Shown here: one piece after another, positions 8,775 through 17,186 of the stretch
How the letters are laid out: the number at the start of each line of letters is the position of its first letter
Position numbering within the stretch: the first letter of the stretch is position 1
NCBI RefSeq assembly: GCF_003963535.1
Contig: NZ_CP034539.1
Location: forward strand, 1,674,001-1,738,000
Source of the DNA: Streptomyces cyaneochromogenes
GTDB taxonomy: Bacteria; Actinomycetota; Actinomycetes; Streptomycetales; Streptomycetaceae
Length of the DNA: 64,000 nucleotides
Reading direction: 5' to 3'
Notes under the pieces: generated by a model
Databases searched by the model: none
Seen by the model: only the letters and a program-made list of their open reading frames with translations
Told to the model about the DNA's origin: nothing
Position numbers and translations under genes: made by a program

Positions 8775-9554
8775 ATGCTCGATGCCACCACCCGCTCTGG
8801 GGGCACCGCAACGGCCTCTTCTGCAGCCGCCGCCACGGAGCTCACCGTCCCCGCGCCGCTGCCGGTGCCCGCACCCGCGGGCTTCGCCACGCGCTGCACA
8901 AGAGTGCTGCTCTCGCCCTGGGCGCGGCTGTCCCTGCTCGTCCTCCTGCTCGCGGCGGCCGCGTCGTCGGTACTGCTCTTCGAGCCGCAAAAGCTCCTGG
9001 CGAACGGCTGGCCGCCTCAGGTCGAGGGCGCGGCCGCGGTGGTGTTGTTCGCGGTGGCGTACGGGCTGATCACGGTGGCGTTCGTGCCGCGGCCGCTGCT
9101 GAACCTCGCGGCGGGCGCGCTCTTCGGCTCCGAATGGGGCATCGGTACGGCCCTGGCGGGCACCGTGCTCGGCGCCGGTCTCGCCTTCGCCCTGGGCCGG
9201 CTGCTCGGCCAGGAGGCGCTGCGCCCGCTGCTGCGCGGCCGGTGGCTGACGGCGGCGGACAACCAGTTCAGCAAGCACGGTTTCCGCTCGATGCTGGCGG
9301 TGCGGCTGTTCCCCGGGGTGCCGTTCTGGGCCGCCAACTACGCCGCCGCCGTATCCCGCATGGGCATGCTTCCCTTCCTGCTCGCGACGGCACTCGGGTC
9401 GATCCCCAACGTCGCCGCGTACGTCGTCGCCGGCGCCCGGGCCTCCACACCGACGTCCCCGGTGTTCCTGATCGCGGTGGCCGCCATCGCGCTGCCGGCG
9501 CTGGCGGGCGCGGTGGTGGCCTGGCGCAAGCGCCACCACCTGCGCCGCCGCTGA
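8775..9554 (+). CDS. TVP38/TMEM64 (DedA-superfamily) membrane protein
   Basis: 259 aa. An alanine-rich cytoplasmic head of about 35 residues precedes about six hydrophobic segments. The central FVPRPLLNLAAGALFG and the RLFPGVPFWAANYAAAVS loop match the VTT/SNARE-associated domain of TVP38 proteins, which are thought to act in lipid scrambling or membrane homeostasis. The positively charged C-terminus ends in KRHHLRRR. No operon partner. Confidence 0.87.
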   Translation: MLDATTRSGGTATASSAAAATELTVPAPLPVPAPAGFATRCTRVLLSPWARLSLLVLLLAAAASSVLLFEPQKLLANGWPPQVEGAAAVVLFAVAYGLITVAFVPRPLLNLAAGALFGSEWGIGTALAGTVLGAGLAFALGRLLGQEALRPLLRGRWLTAADNQFSKHGFRSMLAVRLFPGVPFWAANYAAAVSRMGMLPFLLATALGSIPNVAAYVVAGARASTPTSPVFLIAVAAIALPALAGAVVAWRKRHHLRRR

Positions 9555-9603
9555 GCCGGTCGGATCGAGCGCCGTCCGACGCGCCGCCGCCGAGTCGGAC
9601 GGG

Positions 9604-10773
9604 TCAGACCGACTCGATGATCATCGCGTTGGCGAGTCCGCCCGCCTCGCACATCGTCTGCAGGGCGTAGCGGGCGCCGCGTTCGCGCATCGCGTGGACC
9701 AGGGTCGTCGTCAGCCGGGTGCCGCTCGCGCCGAGCGGGTGGCCGAGGGCGATGGCGCCGCCGTGCACGTTGACCTTGGCGAGATCGGCGCCGGTCTCCT
9801 GCTGCCAGGCCAGGACCACACTGGAAAAGGCCTCGTTCACCTCGAAGAGGTCGATGTCGTCGAGGCCCAGCCCCGCCCGACGCAGCACCTTCTCGGTCGC
9901 CGGGACGACTCCCGTGAGCATGAGGAGGGGGTCGGAGCCGGTGACGGCGAAGCTGTGCAGCCGGGCGAGGGGGCGCAGGCCGAGTCGGGCCGCCGTCTCA
10001 CCGGAGGTGATCAGCACGGCGGAGGCGCCGTCGTTGACGGGGCTGGCGTTGCCCGCGGTGACGTTCCACTCGATCTGCGGGAAGCGTTCGGCGAAGGCCG
10101 GGTCGTGGTAGGCGGGCCTGAGGCCGGCGAGGATCTCAGGGGTGCTGCCGGGTCGTACGCACTCGTCGCGCGAGACGCCCTCCAGGGGCGCGACCTCGGC
10201 GTCGAACAGGCCCTTCTCCCAGGCCTCGGCCGCCTTGCGATGCGAGGAGACGGCGAAGGCGTCCATCCGCTCGCGCGTGAGTGACCACTTGGCGGCGATC
10301 AGCTCGGCGCTGATGCCCTGCGGGACGAGGCCCTCCGGGTAGCGCTCGGCGATGCCGGGACCGAAGGGGTCCTTGCCGGGCGGGACGTTCGACCACATCG
10401 GCACCCGGCTCATCGACTCGACGCCACAGGCGACGACCAGGTCGTACGCGCCCGAGATGACGCCCTGGGCGGCGAAGTGGACAGCCTGCTGGGAGGAACC
10501 GCACTGGCGGTCCACGGTGGTCGCCGGGACCGACTCCGGGAAGCCCGCCGACAGGGCGGCGTAGCGGGTGGTGTTCATGGCCTGCTCGCCGACCTGGTCG
10601 ACGGTGCCGCCGATGACGTCGTCGATCAGCACCGGGTCGACGCCGGAGCGCTCGACGAGGGTGCGCAGGGTGTGGGCGAGGAGCTGGACGGGATGGACGT
10701 GCGCCAGGGAGCCGTTCGGCTTGCCCTTGCCTATCGGGGTGCGTACGGCTTCGACGATGACTGCGTCACGCAT
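9604..10773 (-). CDS. Acetyl-CoA C-acyltransferase (thiolase)
   Basis: 389 aa thiolase of beta-oxidation or acetoacetyl-CoA metabolism. The nucleophilic cysteine sits in DRQCGSSQQAVHFAAQG (about residue 89). NEAFSSVVLAWQQE and GGAIALGHPLGASGTR supply the active-site histidine, and the second cysteine is in QTMCEAGGLANAMI. Full length for the family. The divergent HxlR gene 117 bp away and the palindrome between them suggest local control. The residues do not decide between degradative and biosynthetic use. Confidence 0.92.
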   Translation of the reverse strand: MRDAVIVEAVRTPIGKGKPNGSLAHVHPVQLLAHTLRTLVERSGVDPVLIDDVIGGTVDQVGEQAMNTTRYAALSAGFPESVPATTVDRQCGSSQQAVHFAAQGVISGAYDLVVACGVESMSRVPMWSNVPPGKDPFGPGIAERYPEGLVPQGISAELIAAKWSLTRERMDAFAVSSHRKAAEAWEKGLFDAEVAPLEGVSRDECVRPGSTPEILAGLRPAYHDPAFAERFPQIEWNVTAGNASPVNDGASAVLITSGETAARLGLRPLARLHSFAVTGSDPLLMLTGVVPATEKVLRRAGLGLDDIDLFEVNEAFSSVVLAWQQETGADLAKVNVHGGAIALGHPLGASGTRLTTTLVHAMRERGARYALQTMCEAGGLANAMIIESV

Positions 10774-10841
10774 GGTGCGGGCCCTCTCGACTACCGGTGA
10801 GTAGGAAATCCGAACTCACCCTAGCCCGGCGAGTTTGAAAA

Positions 10842-10861
10842 TCCAACCCACCAGGGTTGGA
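10842..10861. promoter_or_regulatory. Operator candidate between thiolase and HxlR genes
   Basis: Perfect inverted repeat TCCAACCC-ACCA-GGGTTGGA, 30 bp before the HxlR start and 68 bp before the thiolase start. A second dyad, AACTC-N13-GAGTT, lies at 10813-10835. The position suits autorepression plus control of the thiolase. Confidence 0.7.
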
Positions 10862-10890
10862 AAGTCGGACCCTCCCCTAAACTGAGCGCC

Positions 10891-11361
10891 ATGGCCGCCA
10901 CCAAAGACCCGCGCCCCTGTTCCATCGCCGACGCCCTGGCGCTCGTCGGCGAGAAGTACTCCCTGCTCGTCCTGCGCGAGGTATGCCTCGGCAACGGCCG
11001 CTTCGACCAGCTCGTGCGCAACATCGGCGCCCCGCGCGACATCCTGGCCACCCGGCTGCGCCGCCTCGTCGACGCCGGCATCCTGACCAAACGCACCTAC
11101 AGCGAGCGCCCCCAGCGGTTCGAGTACCGGCCCACGCAGGCGGGGCTGGAACTGGAGCCGGTCCTGATGACGCTCATGGCATGGGGCGACCGCCATCTCC
11201 GCAAGGACGACGACCGCCCCATGGTGATCGAGCACATCTGCGGCAACGAGCTGATCCCGGTCGTCACCTGCCGGGCCTGCGGCGACGCGGTGCGCCACGA
11301 GGACCTCACGGCCCACCCCCAGGTGCCGGGATGGGCGGTGACGGGGCCGACGGCGGCGTGA
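10891..11361 (+). CDS. HxlR-family transcriptional regulator
   Basis: 156 aa. Residues 8-105 form the HxlR winged helix: CSIADALALVGEKYSLLVLREV, RFDQLVRNIGAPRDILATRLRRLV and the wing ERPQRFEYRPTQAG. The C-terminal 45 residues carry CGNELIPVVTCRACG, a CxxC-type pair seen in some family members that might bind metal or sense redox state. The divergent thiolase is the obvious target. Confidence 0.9.
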   Translation: MAATKDPRPCSIADALALVGEKYSLLVLREVCLGNGRFDQLVRNIGAPRDILATRLRRLVDAGILTKRTYSERPQRFEYRPTQAGLELEPVLMTLMAWGDRHLRKDDDRPMVIEHICGNELIPVVTCRACGDAVRHEDLTAHPQVPGWAVTGPTAA

Positions 11362-11388
11362 AGCCGCGATGACGTCGGACGCCTGCGG

Positions 11389-12318
11389 TCAGCTCCAGGG
11401 ATGCGTCCGCAGATACTTGGCGATCTCGTTCCGCTCCCACGCCCCGTCGGCCACGACGACCCGGTAGCGACGGGTGAGGGTGTCGCCGGGCGCCAGCTCC
11501 AGCTCGTCGTGGAACGCCCAGGACGGGGTCACACCCGCGAAAGGCTCGTTGCGTACGAACCAGTGGGCGGGGTGGGCGCCTCGCTCCCCCGCGTGGTCGT
11601 TCTCCGGGGCGTGCGCGAAGACGAGGGTCGCGTGGCCGTCGGCGCCGTCGTGCTCGCCCGAGTAGGCCAGCCAGGGCGCCTGTTCGCCCATCAATCCGGG
11701 GCCCTCGGCGTCCGGAGCGATGATCCGGCCACCCTGGAAGCCACGCGGGCCGCGCCAGAACAGGCCGGTGTACCCCGCCATTTCGCGTCCGGCGGTGGTG
11801 GGGCTGCCGAACCGCAGCGGCTCCTCGCGCCGGTTCGTCACGGAGCTCGTCCAGGTCAGGGCCCAGGATCCCGACTCGGGCTCGACGTCGTGCACCTCGA
11901 CCGTGCGCAGTTCGTCGGCCCACAGCTCACCGCTGTGCGGCTGCCAGGCAAGCCGCTCGGCGATGACGACTCGGTCGCCGTCCGAGGAGACCTCGTCGAA
12001 GGCGACATGCGCCATCGACCCGACGCGCTCGGGGAGTTCGAGGTACCCCTGTCCATGGACGTAGGAGTTGCCGCCCCACAGGTTCGCACCCGACAGATGC
12101 GAGGCCGTGAGCGACAGGCCCTTGTGCCAGCGGTGGTCGTTGGGCCGGTAGTCGGTGACGACGTCGCCGGCGAGGGTCCGCAGCGGGTGGACGTAGGGCT
12201 TCGGCGCCTCCCAGGCGGCCTCCGGCCGGTAGACGTAGGAGAGCAGTTCGACGCCGCGGACCGGCTCGGTGACGGTGATGCGGTCGCCGTACGCATGGAC
12301 GACCTCCAGCCCGGTCAC
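11389..12318 (-). CDS. PmoA-like (DUF6807) protein
   Basis: 309 aa. The YRPNDHRWHKGLSLTASHLSG and NLWGGNSYV blocks, then APWLAYSGEHDG and HPAHWFVRNEPF, match DUF6807, often misnamed methane oxygenase PmoA. It is not a methane monooxygenase subunit. In actinomycetes it commonly sits beside Gfo/Idh/MocA dehydrogenases in sugar or sugar-acid loci, as here. Its GTG start overlaps the TGA of the upstream dehydrogenase (GTGA), so the two are translationally coupled. The reaction is unknown. Confidence 0.85.
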   Translation of the reverse strand: MTGLEVVHAYGDRITVTEPVRGVELLSYVYRPEAAWEAPKPYVHPLRTLAGDVVTDYRPNDHRWHKGLSLTASHLSGANLWGGNSYVHGQGYLELPERVGSMAHVAFDEVSSDGDRVVIAERLAWQPHSGELWADELRTVEVHDVEPESGSWALTWTSSVTNRREEPLRFGSPTTAGREMAGYTGLFWRGPRGFQGGRIIAPDAEGPGLMGEQAPWLAYSGEHDGADGHATLVFAHAPENDHAGERGAHPAHWFVRNEPFAGVTPSWAFHDELELAPGDTLTRRYRVVVADGAWERNEIAKYLRTHPWS

Positions 12319-13505
12319 GCGGCGGCCCCCTCGCCCACGACGGCTCCCTCACCGGCGCCGGCCTGCCCGCTCACGACGGGCGCCCAGCCGGGCGCGCCCC
12401 CGTGCATCGCCGAGTGGAACGGGTCGCCGGGACCGATCTCACCGGCACGCACCGTCGCGTCCGTGAACGCCGACTTGTACAGCGCGGCGATCAGTTCCAG
12501 GCTCGTCCGCCCGTCCGCGCCACTGCTGCGCGGCCGCTCCCCCGCGCGCATGCTCGCGACCAGCTCACGCAGCTGCTCCAGATGGGAACTGGGCAGGTCC
12601 GCGCCGAAGTCCTGCCAGGCCGCGGCCTCGGCGGCGGGCACGTCCCGGGCCGGGGTGATGCGCCAGTTGTCGTTGCCGTGGCCGTAGAGATGGGTGAGTT
12701 CGACGGTGGCGCGCTCGCAGTCGATGCGGATGCGGCTGACCTCGTCAGGGCTCAGCACACTGTTCACGACGGTCGCCATCGCACCGTTCGCGAAGCGCAC
12801 GAGGGCGGTCGAGACGTCCTCCGTCTCCACGGCGTGCACCAGCCGGCCGGCCATGGCGCGCACCTCGCTCCACGGTCCGAGCAGGTCGAGCAGCAGATCC
12901 ATCTGATGGATGCCGTGCCCCATCGCGGGACCGCCGCCCTCGGTCTGCCAGCGGCCGCGCCAGGGCACGGCGTAGTAGGCGGTGTCGCGGTACCAGGTCG
13001 TCTGGCAGTGCGCGACGAGCGGCCGTCCCATGGCCTGCTCGGCCAGCAGCCGCCGCACGTGCCGGCTGCCCGAGCCGAAGCGGTGCTGGAAGACGATCGA
13101 GGCGTACGGTCCGCCGTCCTTGCCTTCCTCCGCCTCGACGGCGTCGAAGTCGGCGAGGCTCGGCACGGGCGGTTTCTCGCACCACACCCAGGCACCGGCG
13201 CGCAGCGCGGCGACGGTCTGGTCGCGGTGCAGCGTGGGCGGGGTGCAGATGGTGACCAGGTCGGGCCGCTGCTCGCCGAGCATCCGGTCGAGATCGGTGT
13301 AGGCGTGGCAAGCGCCGCCCGCGAGAGCGCGGAAGGACTCGACCGACGCAGGATCGACGTCGACGGCGGCGACGAGTTCCGTCTCGCCCTCCTCGGCGAG
13401 CCTGGCGAGCGCGGGCAGGTGGGAGTCGCGCGCGATGGCTCCGGTGCCGATCACGGCGACCCTGATGCGGCGCCCGGTGAGCGGGGCGGACACGGATGCG
13501 GCCAT
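12315..13505 (-). CDS. Gfo/Idh/MocA-family oxidoreductase
   Basis: 396 aa NAD(P)-dependent dehydrogenase. The N-terminal Rossmann fold has IRVAVIGTGAIARDSHLPAL. The family EKP motif is in WVWCEKPPVPS, and GHGIHQMDLLLDLLGPW carries the catalytic GxxxHxxD-type histidine. It probably oxidises or isomerises a sugar or cyclitol together with the DUF6807 protein. The Shine-Dalgarno GGAGGA is 14 nt from the ATG, rather far. A LacI-type operator lies about 45 bp upstream. Confidence 0.88.
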   Translation of the reverse strand: MAASVSAPLTGRRIRVAVIGTGAIARDSHLPALARLAEEGETELVAAVDVDPASVESFRALAGGACHAYTDLDRMLGEQRPDLVTICTPPTLHRDQTVAALRAGAWVWCEKPPVPSLADFDAVEAEEGKDGGPYASIVFQHRFGSGSRHVRRLLAEQAMGRPLVAHCQTTWYRDTAYYAVPWRGRWQTEGGGPAMGHGIHQMDLLLDLLGPWSEVRAMAGRLVHAVETEDVSTALVRFANGAMATVVNSVLSPDEVSRIRIDCERATVELTHLYGHGNDNWRITPARDVPAAEAAAWQDFGADLPSSHLEQLRELVASMRAGERPRSSGADGRTSLELIAALYKSAFTDATVRAGEIGPGDPFHSAMHGGAPGWAPVVSGQAGAGEGAVVGEGAAA

Positions 13506-13550
13506 GGACGTGATCAGACTCCTCCGGGGCACAGGCAAGAGAAACGGGAC

Positions 13551-13564
13551 AGCAAGCGCTTTCC
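13551..13564. promoter_or_regulatory. LacI/CcpA-type operator candidate
   Basis: AGCAAGCGCTTTCC, close to the palindromic GGAAAGCGCTTTCC core recognised by LacI-family regulators. It lies 46-59 bp upstream of the Gfo/Idh/PmoA-like operon. No LacI gene is in the neighbourhood, so the regulator would act from elsewhere. Confidence 0.65.
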
Positions 13565-13762
13565 GTCCGCAGCAACGTAAGCGGCGGCCCCGCCGCAGGT
13601 CAACACCGGTATTGCGGGAGTGGGCGAACGCCCGCCCAGGCCCCTGTGCCGGAGCCGTCATCGAGGGGCGCTACGCTGCCCCTCGACACTCGCGATCACT
13701 GCGCCGCCGACGCGGTGTCCCCTTCGCCCCTCACCACGATCAGCACTGGACTCCGTAACTTC

Positions 13763-14638
13763 ATGTCTTGGTTTGAATCGCTCATCCTCGGACTCGTCCA
13801 GGGGCTGACCGAGTTCCTCCCCGTGTCCTCCAGCGCGCATCTGCGGCTGACCGCGGCGTTCTCGGGCTGGGAGGACCCGGGTGCGGCCTTCACGGCGATC
13901 ACGCAGATCGGCACGGAGGCCGCGGTACTGATCTACTTCCGCAAGGACATCGGGCGGATCATCCTGGCGTGGCTGAAGTCGCTGACGAACAAGGAGATGC
14001 GGCGCGACCACGACGCCCAGATGGGCTGGCTGGTGATCGTGGGCTCGATCCCGATCGGCGTCCTGGGCGTGACCCTCAAGGACCAGATCGAGGGTCCCTT
14101 CCGCGACCTGCGCATCACGGCGACGATGTTGATCGTCGTCGGCGTCATCATCGGCATCGCCGACCGGCTGGCGGCACGTGACGAGTCGGGCGGCCGGCAT
14201 CGCGCCGCCAAGCAGCGCAAGGGGCTCGAGGACCTGAACGTGAAGGACGGCCTGATCTTCGGCCTGTGCCAGTCCGCGGCCCTCATCCCCGGCGTCTCCC
14301 GCTCCGGCGCCACCATCAGCGGCGGCCTCTTCATGGGCTACCAGCGCGAGGCCGCGGCCCGCTACTCCTTCCTCCTCGCGATCCCGGCCGTGCTCGCCTC
14401 CGGCCTCTTCGAGCTCAAGGACGCGATGGAGGGCGGCCACGTCTCCTGGGGTCCGACGATCTTCGCGACGGTGATCGCCTTCGCCACCGGTTACGCGGTC
14501 ATCGCGTGGTTCATGAAGTACATCTCGACCAAGAGCTTCATGCCGTTCGTCTGGTACCGCATCGCGCTCGGCATCGTCATCATCGTCCTGGTGACGGCGG
14601 GCGTCCTCAGCCCGCACGCGGCGGAGTCGGCGGGCTGA
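13763..14638 (+). CDS. uppP: Undecaprenyl-diphosphate phosphatase
   Basis: 291 aa integral membrane phosphatase that recycles the C55 lipid carrier of cell-wall synthesis; its overproduction gives bacitracin resistance. It begins [26 protein letters not shown], containing the (E/Q)XXXE catalytic motif QGLTE and the SSSAH block. The [17 protein letters not shown] arginine loop (about residues 175-190) is intact. Eight or so membrane segments. Full length and in a single-gene unit. Confidence 0.96.
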   Translation: MSWFESLILGLVQGLTEFLPVSSSAHLRLTAAFSGWEDPGAAFTAITQIGTEAAVLIYFRKDIGRIILAWLKSLTNKEMRRDHDAQMGWLVIVGSIPIGVLGVTLKDQIEGPFRDLRITATMLIVVGVIIGIADRLAARDESGGRHRAAKQRKGLEDLNVKDGLIFGLCQSAALIPGVSRSGATISGGLFMGYQREAAARYSFLLAIPAVLASGLFELKDAMEGGHVSWGPTIFATVIAFATGYAVIAWFMKYISTKSFMPFVWYRIALGIVIIVLVTAGVLSPHAAESAG

Positions 14639-14658
14639 CAAGCGCCTCGACCCCACCC

Positions 14659-14956
14659 ATGGCCCTGACCCAGCAGTTCGCCCGCGTCACCCCGGAACAC
14701 CTCGAGCGCTGCAGTGGGGCCTCATCTCGTACTGCCGCACGACGGGAGTCGACCCGGCCCTGACCGCGCTGCTCGACCGGGCGGTCCGCGGGGACCCGGG
14801 CGGGGACATCGGCTTCCTCGATCATGACGAGGTGTACGACGGCAGGACGACGTCGAGGCCGACGCCGTAGATCTCGTCGAGCACTTCAGAGCGATGTGGG
14901 AGTTCTACGCCGAGGCAGCCCGGCGCCGCCACTGCGTGATCGTCTGGACCGACTGA
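14659..14956 (+). pseudogene. Decayed DUF1877 (YfbM-like) gene
   Basis: Three fragments in family order but in different frames. MALTQQFARVTPEHLERC (14659 on) is the normal N-terminus. WGLISYCRTTGVDPALTALL to FLDHDEVYDG is the middle. DAVDLVEHFRAMWEFYAEAA to VIVWTD, ending at a TGA at 14954-14956, is the C-terminus. Roughly half the usual length of about 160-170 codons is missing between and within the pieces, so no functional product is expected. Confidence 0.8.
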
Positions 14957-15081
14957 GCGCGGGAGTTCGCCGACCCGACAGTCAGTAAACGCCCCCTCGC
15001 CCGAAATCCGTGACCAATCACATACGTTGCGCGTAGCCGTCCGGTAGCGCACTGTCAGCTCTTGCCCCTAGGCTTGCCCGC

Positions 15082-15261
15082 ATGTCCCCCCATTCCTTAG
15101 ACCCTGGTTCCGTGCGCTCTGCTGGCGAGGTGAACGAGGAGATACGCGCCCTGTGGCTGCGCGCGGGCGGCTCCTTGTCGGCTCAGGAGCGCGCGGAGTA
15201 CGAACTGCTGGTGGTCGAGTGGGCGGCCGCCATCCGCGGTGAGGTCATCGAGGCGGCTTGA
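15082..15261 (+). CDS. Small conserved-type protein, 59 aa
   Basis: Starts ATG at 15082 and encodes a short acidic protein with one long amphipathic helix: NEEIRALWLRAGGSLSAQ, ERAEYELLVVEWAAAI. Codon third positions are GC-rich, as in the flanking genes. The upstream 80 bp is promoter-like and less GC-rich. I recognise no named family. The kinase gene begins 50 bp downstream on the same strand, so co-transcription is possible. Confidence 0.65.
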   Translation: MSPHSLDPGSVRSAGEVNEEIRALWLRAGGSLSAQERAEYELLVVEWAAAIRGEVIEAA

Positions 15262-15311
15262 GGGCAGGGGCTGCGCACACAGCGTTCGGGTCTGCCCCTA
15301 AGATCCACTCC

Positions 15312-15911
15312 ATGGAGCATCTCGACGACGTGCCGCCGCGCCGCGGCCTCATCATCTTCCTCAATGGCACGTCCAGTTCGGGCAAGTCGAGCATCGCGAC
15401 CGAGCTGCTGCGGATCCTCCCCGAGCCGTACTTCCACATGCCCGTCGACGCCTTCCACGCGATGCGGTCCCAGGCCCCCGTCGCGCCGGACCAGCTCGCC
15501 ACCGTCCTGCACCGCACCTGGCAGGGCTTCCACCGCGCGGTCGCGGGCATGGCCGCCGCCGGCAACAACGTCATCGTCGACCACGTGCTGAGCGCCGAGT
15601 GGCGCCTCAAAGACTGTCTGGCGCTCTTCGAGCCACAGGACGTCGTCCTGGTCAAAGTGCACTGCAGCCCAAAGGAGTTGGAGCGCAGGGAGCGCGAGCG
15701 CGGCGACCGGCCGCCCGGCCTCGCCGCCGGCCAGCTGGCGCGGGTGCACGCTCACGGCGACTACGACCTGGAGTGCGACACCGAACAGAGCACACCGCAG
15801 GAATGCGCCCGCCTCATCAAGGAGTTCCTGCCTGACCGGCCCAGCCCAACGGCGTTCGAACGGCTGCGACGATCATCAGCCGCTCGCTCATCGGTCGCTC
15901 TCGGCTCGTAG
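15312..15911 (+). CDS. Chloramphenicol phosphotransferase-like kinase
   Basis: 199 aa P-loop kinase. Walker A is GTSSSGKSS (about residues 19-27). HMPVDAFHAM and IVDHVLSAEWRL follow, and the lid is ELERRERERGDRPPGLAAGQ with several arginines. This is the CPT family, in which the S. venezuelae member phosphorylates the C3 hydroxyl of chloramphenicol. Many homologues have unknown substrates, so resistance cannot be assumed. The last 24 bp overlap the convergent DUF4291 gene. Confidence 0.85.
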   Translation: MEHLDDVPPRRGLIIFLNGTSSSGKSSIATELLRILPEPYFHMPVDAFHAMRSQAPVAPDQLATVLHRTWQGFHRAVAGMAAAGNNVIVDHVLSAEWRLKDCLALFEPQDVVLVKVHCSPKELERRERERGDRPPGLAAGQLARVHAHGDYDLECDTEQSTPQECARLIKEFLPDRPSPTAFERLRRSSAARSSVALGS

Positions 15912-16529
15912 GTGCCCAAGGACATCGTCCTCCAGCGGAAACGGCCGCTCCTGCGGCAACAACTCGGCCGCGCGCTCCAGTTCACCCGCCCGCACACGCG
16001 CGTGGACCTCCGTGGCGAGCGGAGTCGCGTCCTCGATGCCGACGACCCACTCGTCCGCGTACCGGGCGGCCGCCTCTCCGGCCAGCCCCAGCTGCAGGGA
16101 CCGGTACGGCAGGGGGTTGAGGCGCAGATCGCGTTCCGGATCCCACTGCACGCGCGCGGGTGCCGCCCTCAACTGCCGTTTCCAGGTGGCCTGGTCACCG
16201 TGCAGGGCGGGCACGTAGTGCGAGAGGCACGCGTTGCGCAGCGCCCAGACGAAGCCGTCCCGGCTGATCTCGACGGCGAGGACGGTCTCCTGGTTCTGCT
16301 TCGTGGCCCAGCCGCAGCGGTACATCATCCAGAGGAACGACGGCTTGATCCACGTCATGCGCTCGCGGCTCCACGATGACGGAAAGCGGCCGCCCCTGGC
16401 CGCGGCCAGGCCGATCCCCGGCTGGTAGGCCTGGTAGACGGTGACCGTGGACTCGGTGTGGAGAGCGCGTATGCGGAACCTCGGTTCCGGTCGGACGGCT
16501 GGTGCGGGCCGGTCGTTCTGATCGTTCAC
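15888..16529 (-). CDS. DUF4291 protein
   Basis: 213 aa from a GTG at 16529. The core ERMTWIKPSFLWMMYRCGW, QETVLAVEISRDGFVWAL and VQWDPERDLRLNPLPYRSLQ is the DUF4291 signature. The family is widespread in soil bacteria and some eukaryotes; I know of no reaction. It is divergent from the SnoaL-like gene and ends convergently within the kinase gene. Confidence 0.88.
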   Translation of the reverse strand: MNDQNDRPAPAVRPEPRFRIRALHTESTVTVYQAYQPGIGLAAARGGRFPSSWSRERMTWIKPSFLWMMYRCGWATKQNQETVLAVEISRDGFVWALRNACLSHYVPALHGDQATWKRQLRAAPARVQWDPERDLRLNPLPYRSLQLGLAGEAAARYADEWVVGIEDATPLATEVHARVRAGELERAAELLPQERPFPLEDDVLGHLRAESDR

Positions 16530-16612
16530 GCAGGACAGCCTCCCCGCTGCCCTCGCGGAGATCCACCGAATATCGCCGTATCGCTGCACGCCCCCTTGGC
16601 TCAACCCACCTC

Positions 16613-17116
16613 ATGCCCAACACTGAGCCGATGACGCAGCGTGTGGAACTCGCCACCCTGAGGGACCGGCTCGCGGTGGACGAACTGATCACCGAGTACG
16701 CGGTGGCCGTGGACGACGGCGACTGGACGGCGTACCGGAACCTGTTCGCCCCCGCCGGCCGCGCGGACTACCGCTCGGCAGGGGGCATCGAGGGGGACGC
16801 CGGACAGGTCGCCGGGTGGCTCGCGGAGAGCATGGGGCTGTTCTCGATGCGGCAGCATCTCATCGTCAACCGCCGGGTGCGTTTCGGGGTCCTGGAGCAG
16901 GACACCGGTGACACGGCCCGGGTCCAGGCCGACTACGTCAACCCCATGCGGTTCGCCGAGAACGGCACGGGCTCCTCCGCCCCCGACTTCGTGTGCGGCG
17001 GCCGGTACTCCTTCGGACTGCTGCGGACCTACGACGGCTGGCGGCTGCGCGAGGTGGTCGTACAGGAGAAGTGGCGCCGCCTTCCCGAGCGGACCGCGCC
17101 TGCGGTGATCGACTGA
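16613..17116 (+). CDS. SnoaL-like/NTF2-fold protein
   Basis: 167 aa if ATG at 16613 is used (an ATG at 16631 is six codons later). It is a single cone-shaped alpha+beta barrel of the SnoaL_4 type: LRDRLAVDELITEYAVAVDDGDWTAYRNLF, then QHLIVNRRVRF and WRLREVVVQEKWR. Such proteins act as small dehydratases, isomerases or ligand binders. The substrate is not evident. The lnt gene follows 70 bp downstream on the same strand. Confidence 0.82.
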   Translation: MPNTEPMTQRVELATLRDRLAVDELITEYAVAVDDGDWTAYRNLFAPAGRADYRSAGGIEGDAGQVAGWLAESMGLFSMRQHLIVNRRVRFGVLEQDTGDTARVQADYVNPMRFAENGTGSSAPDFVCGGRYSFGLLRTYDGWRLREVVVQEKWRRLPERTAPAVID

Positions 17117-17186
17117 GCGGACGCCCACTGTCCCACTGTCAGTGCCTGCGAGCACACTGGAAGCACCACGGGGTAGGGAGAGCCGC

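Noticed and set aside
6822..9670. Long open frames antisense to tuf3 and neighbouring genes
   Set aside because: They are the usual GC-rich shadow frames: Arg/Gly/Ala/His-rich translations, no ribosome sites, no recognisable domains, and they lie opposite well-defined genes.
15312..15911. Chloramphenicol resistance determinant
   Set aside because: The P-loop kinase family fits, but most homologues have unknown substrates and no chloramphenicol cluster genes are nearby.
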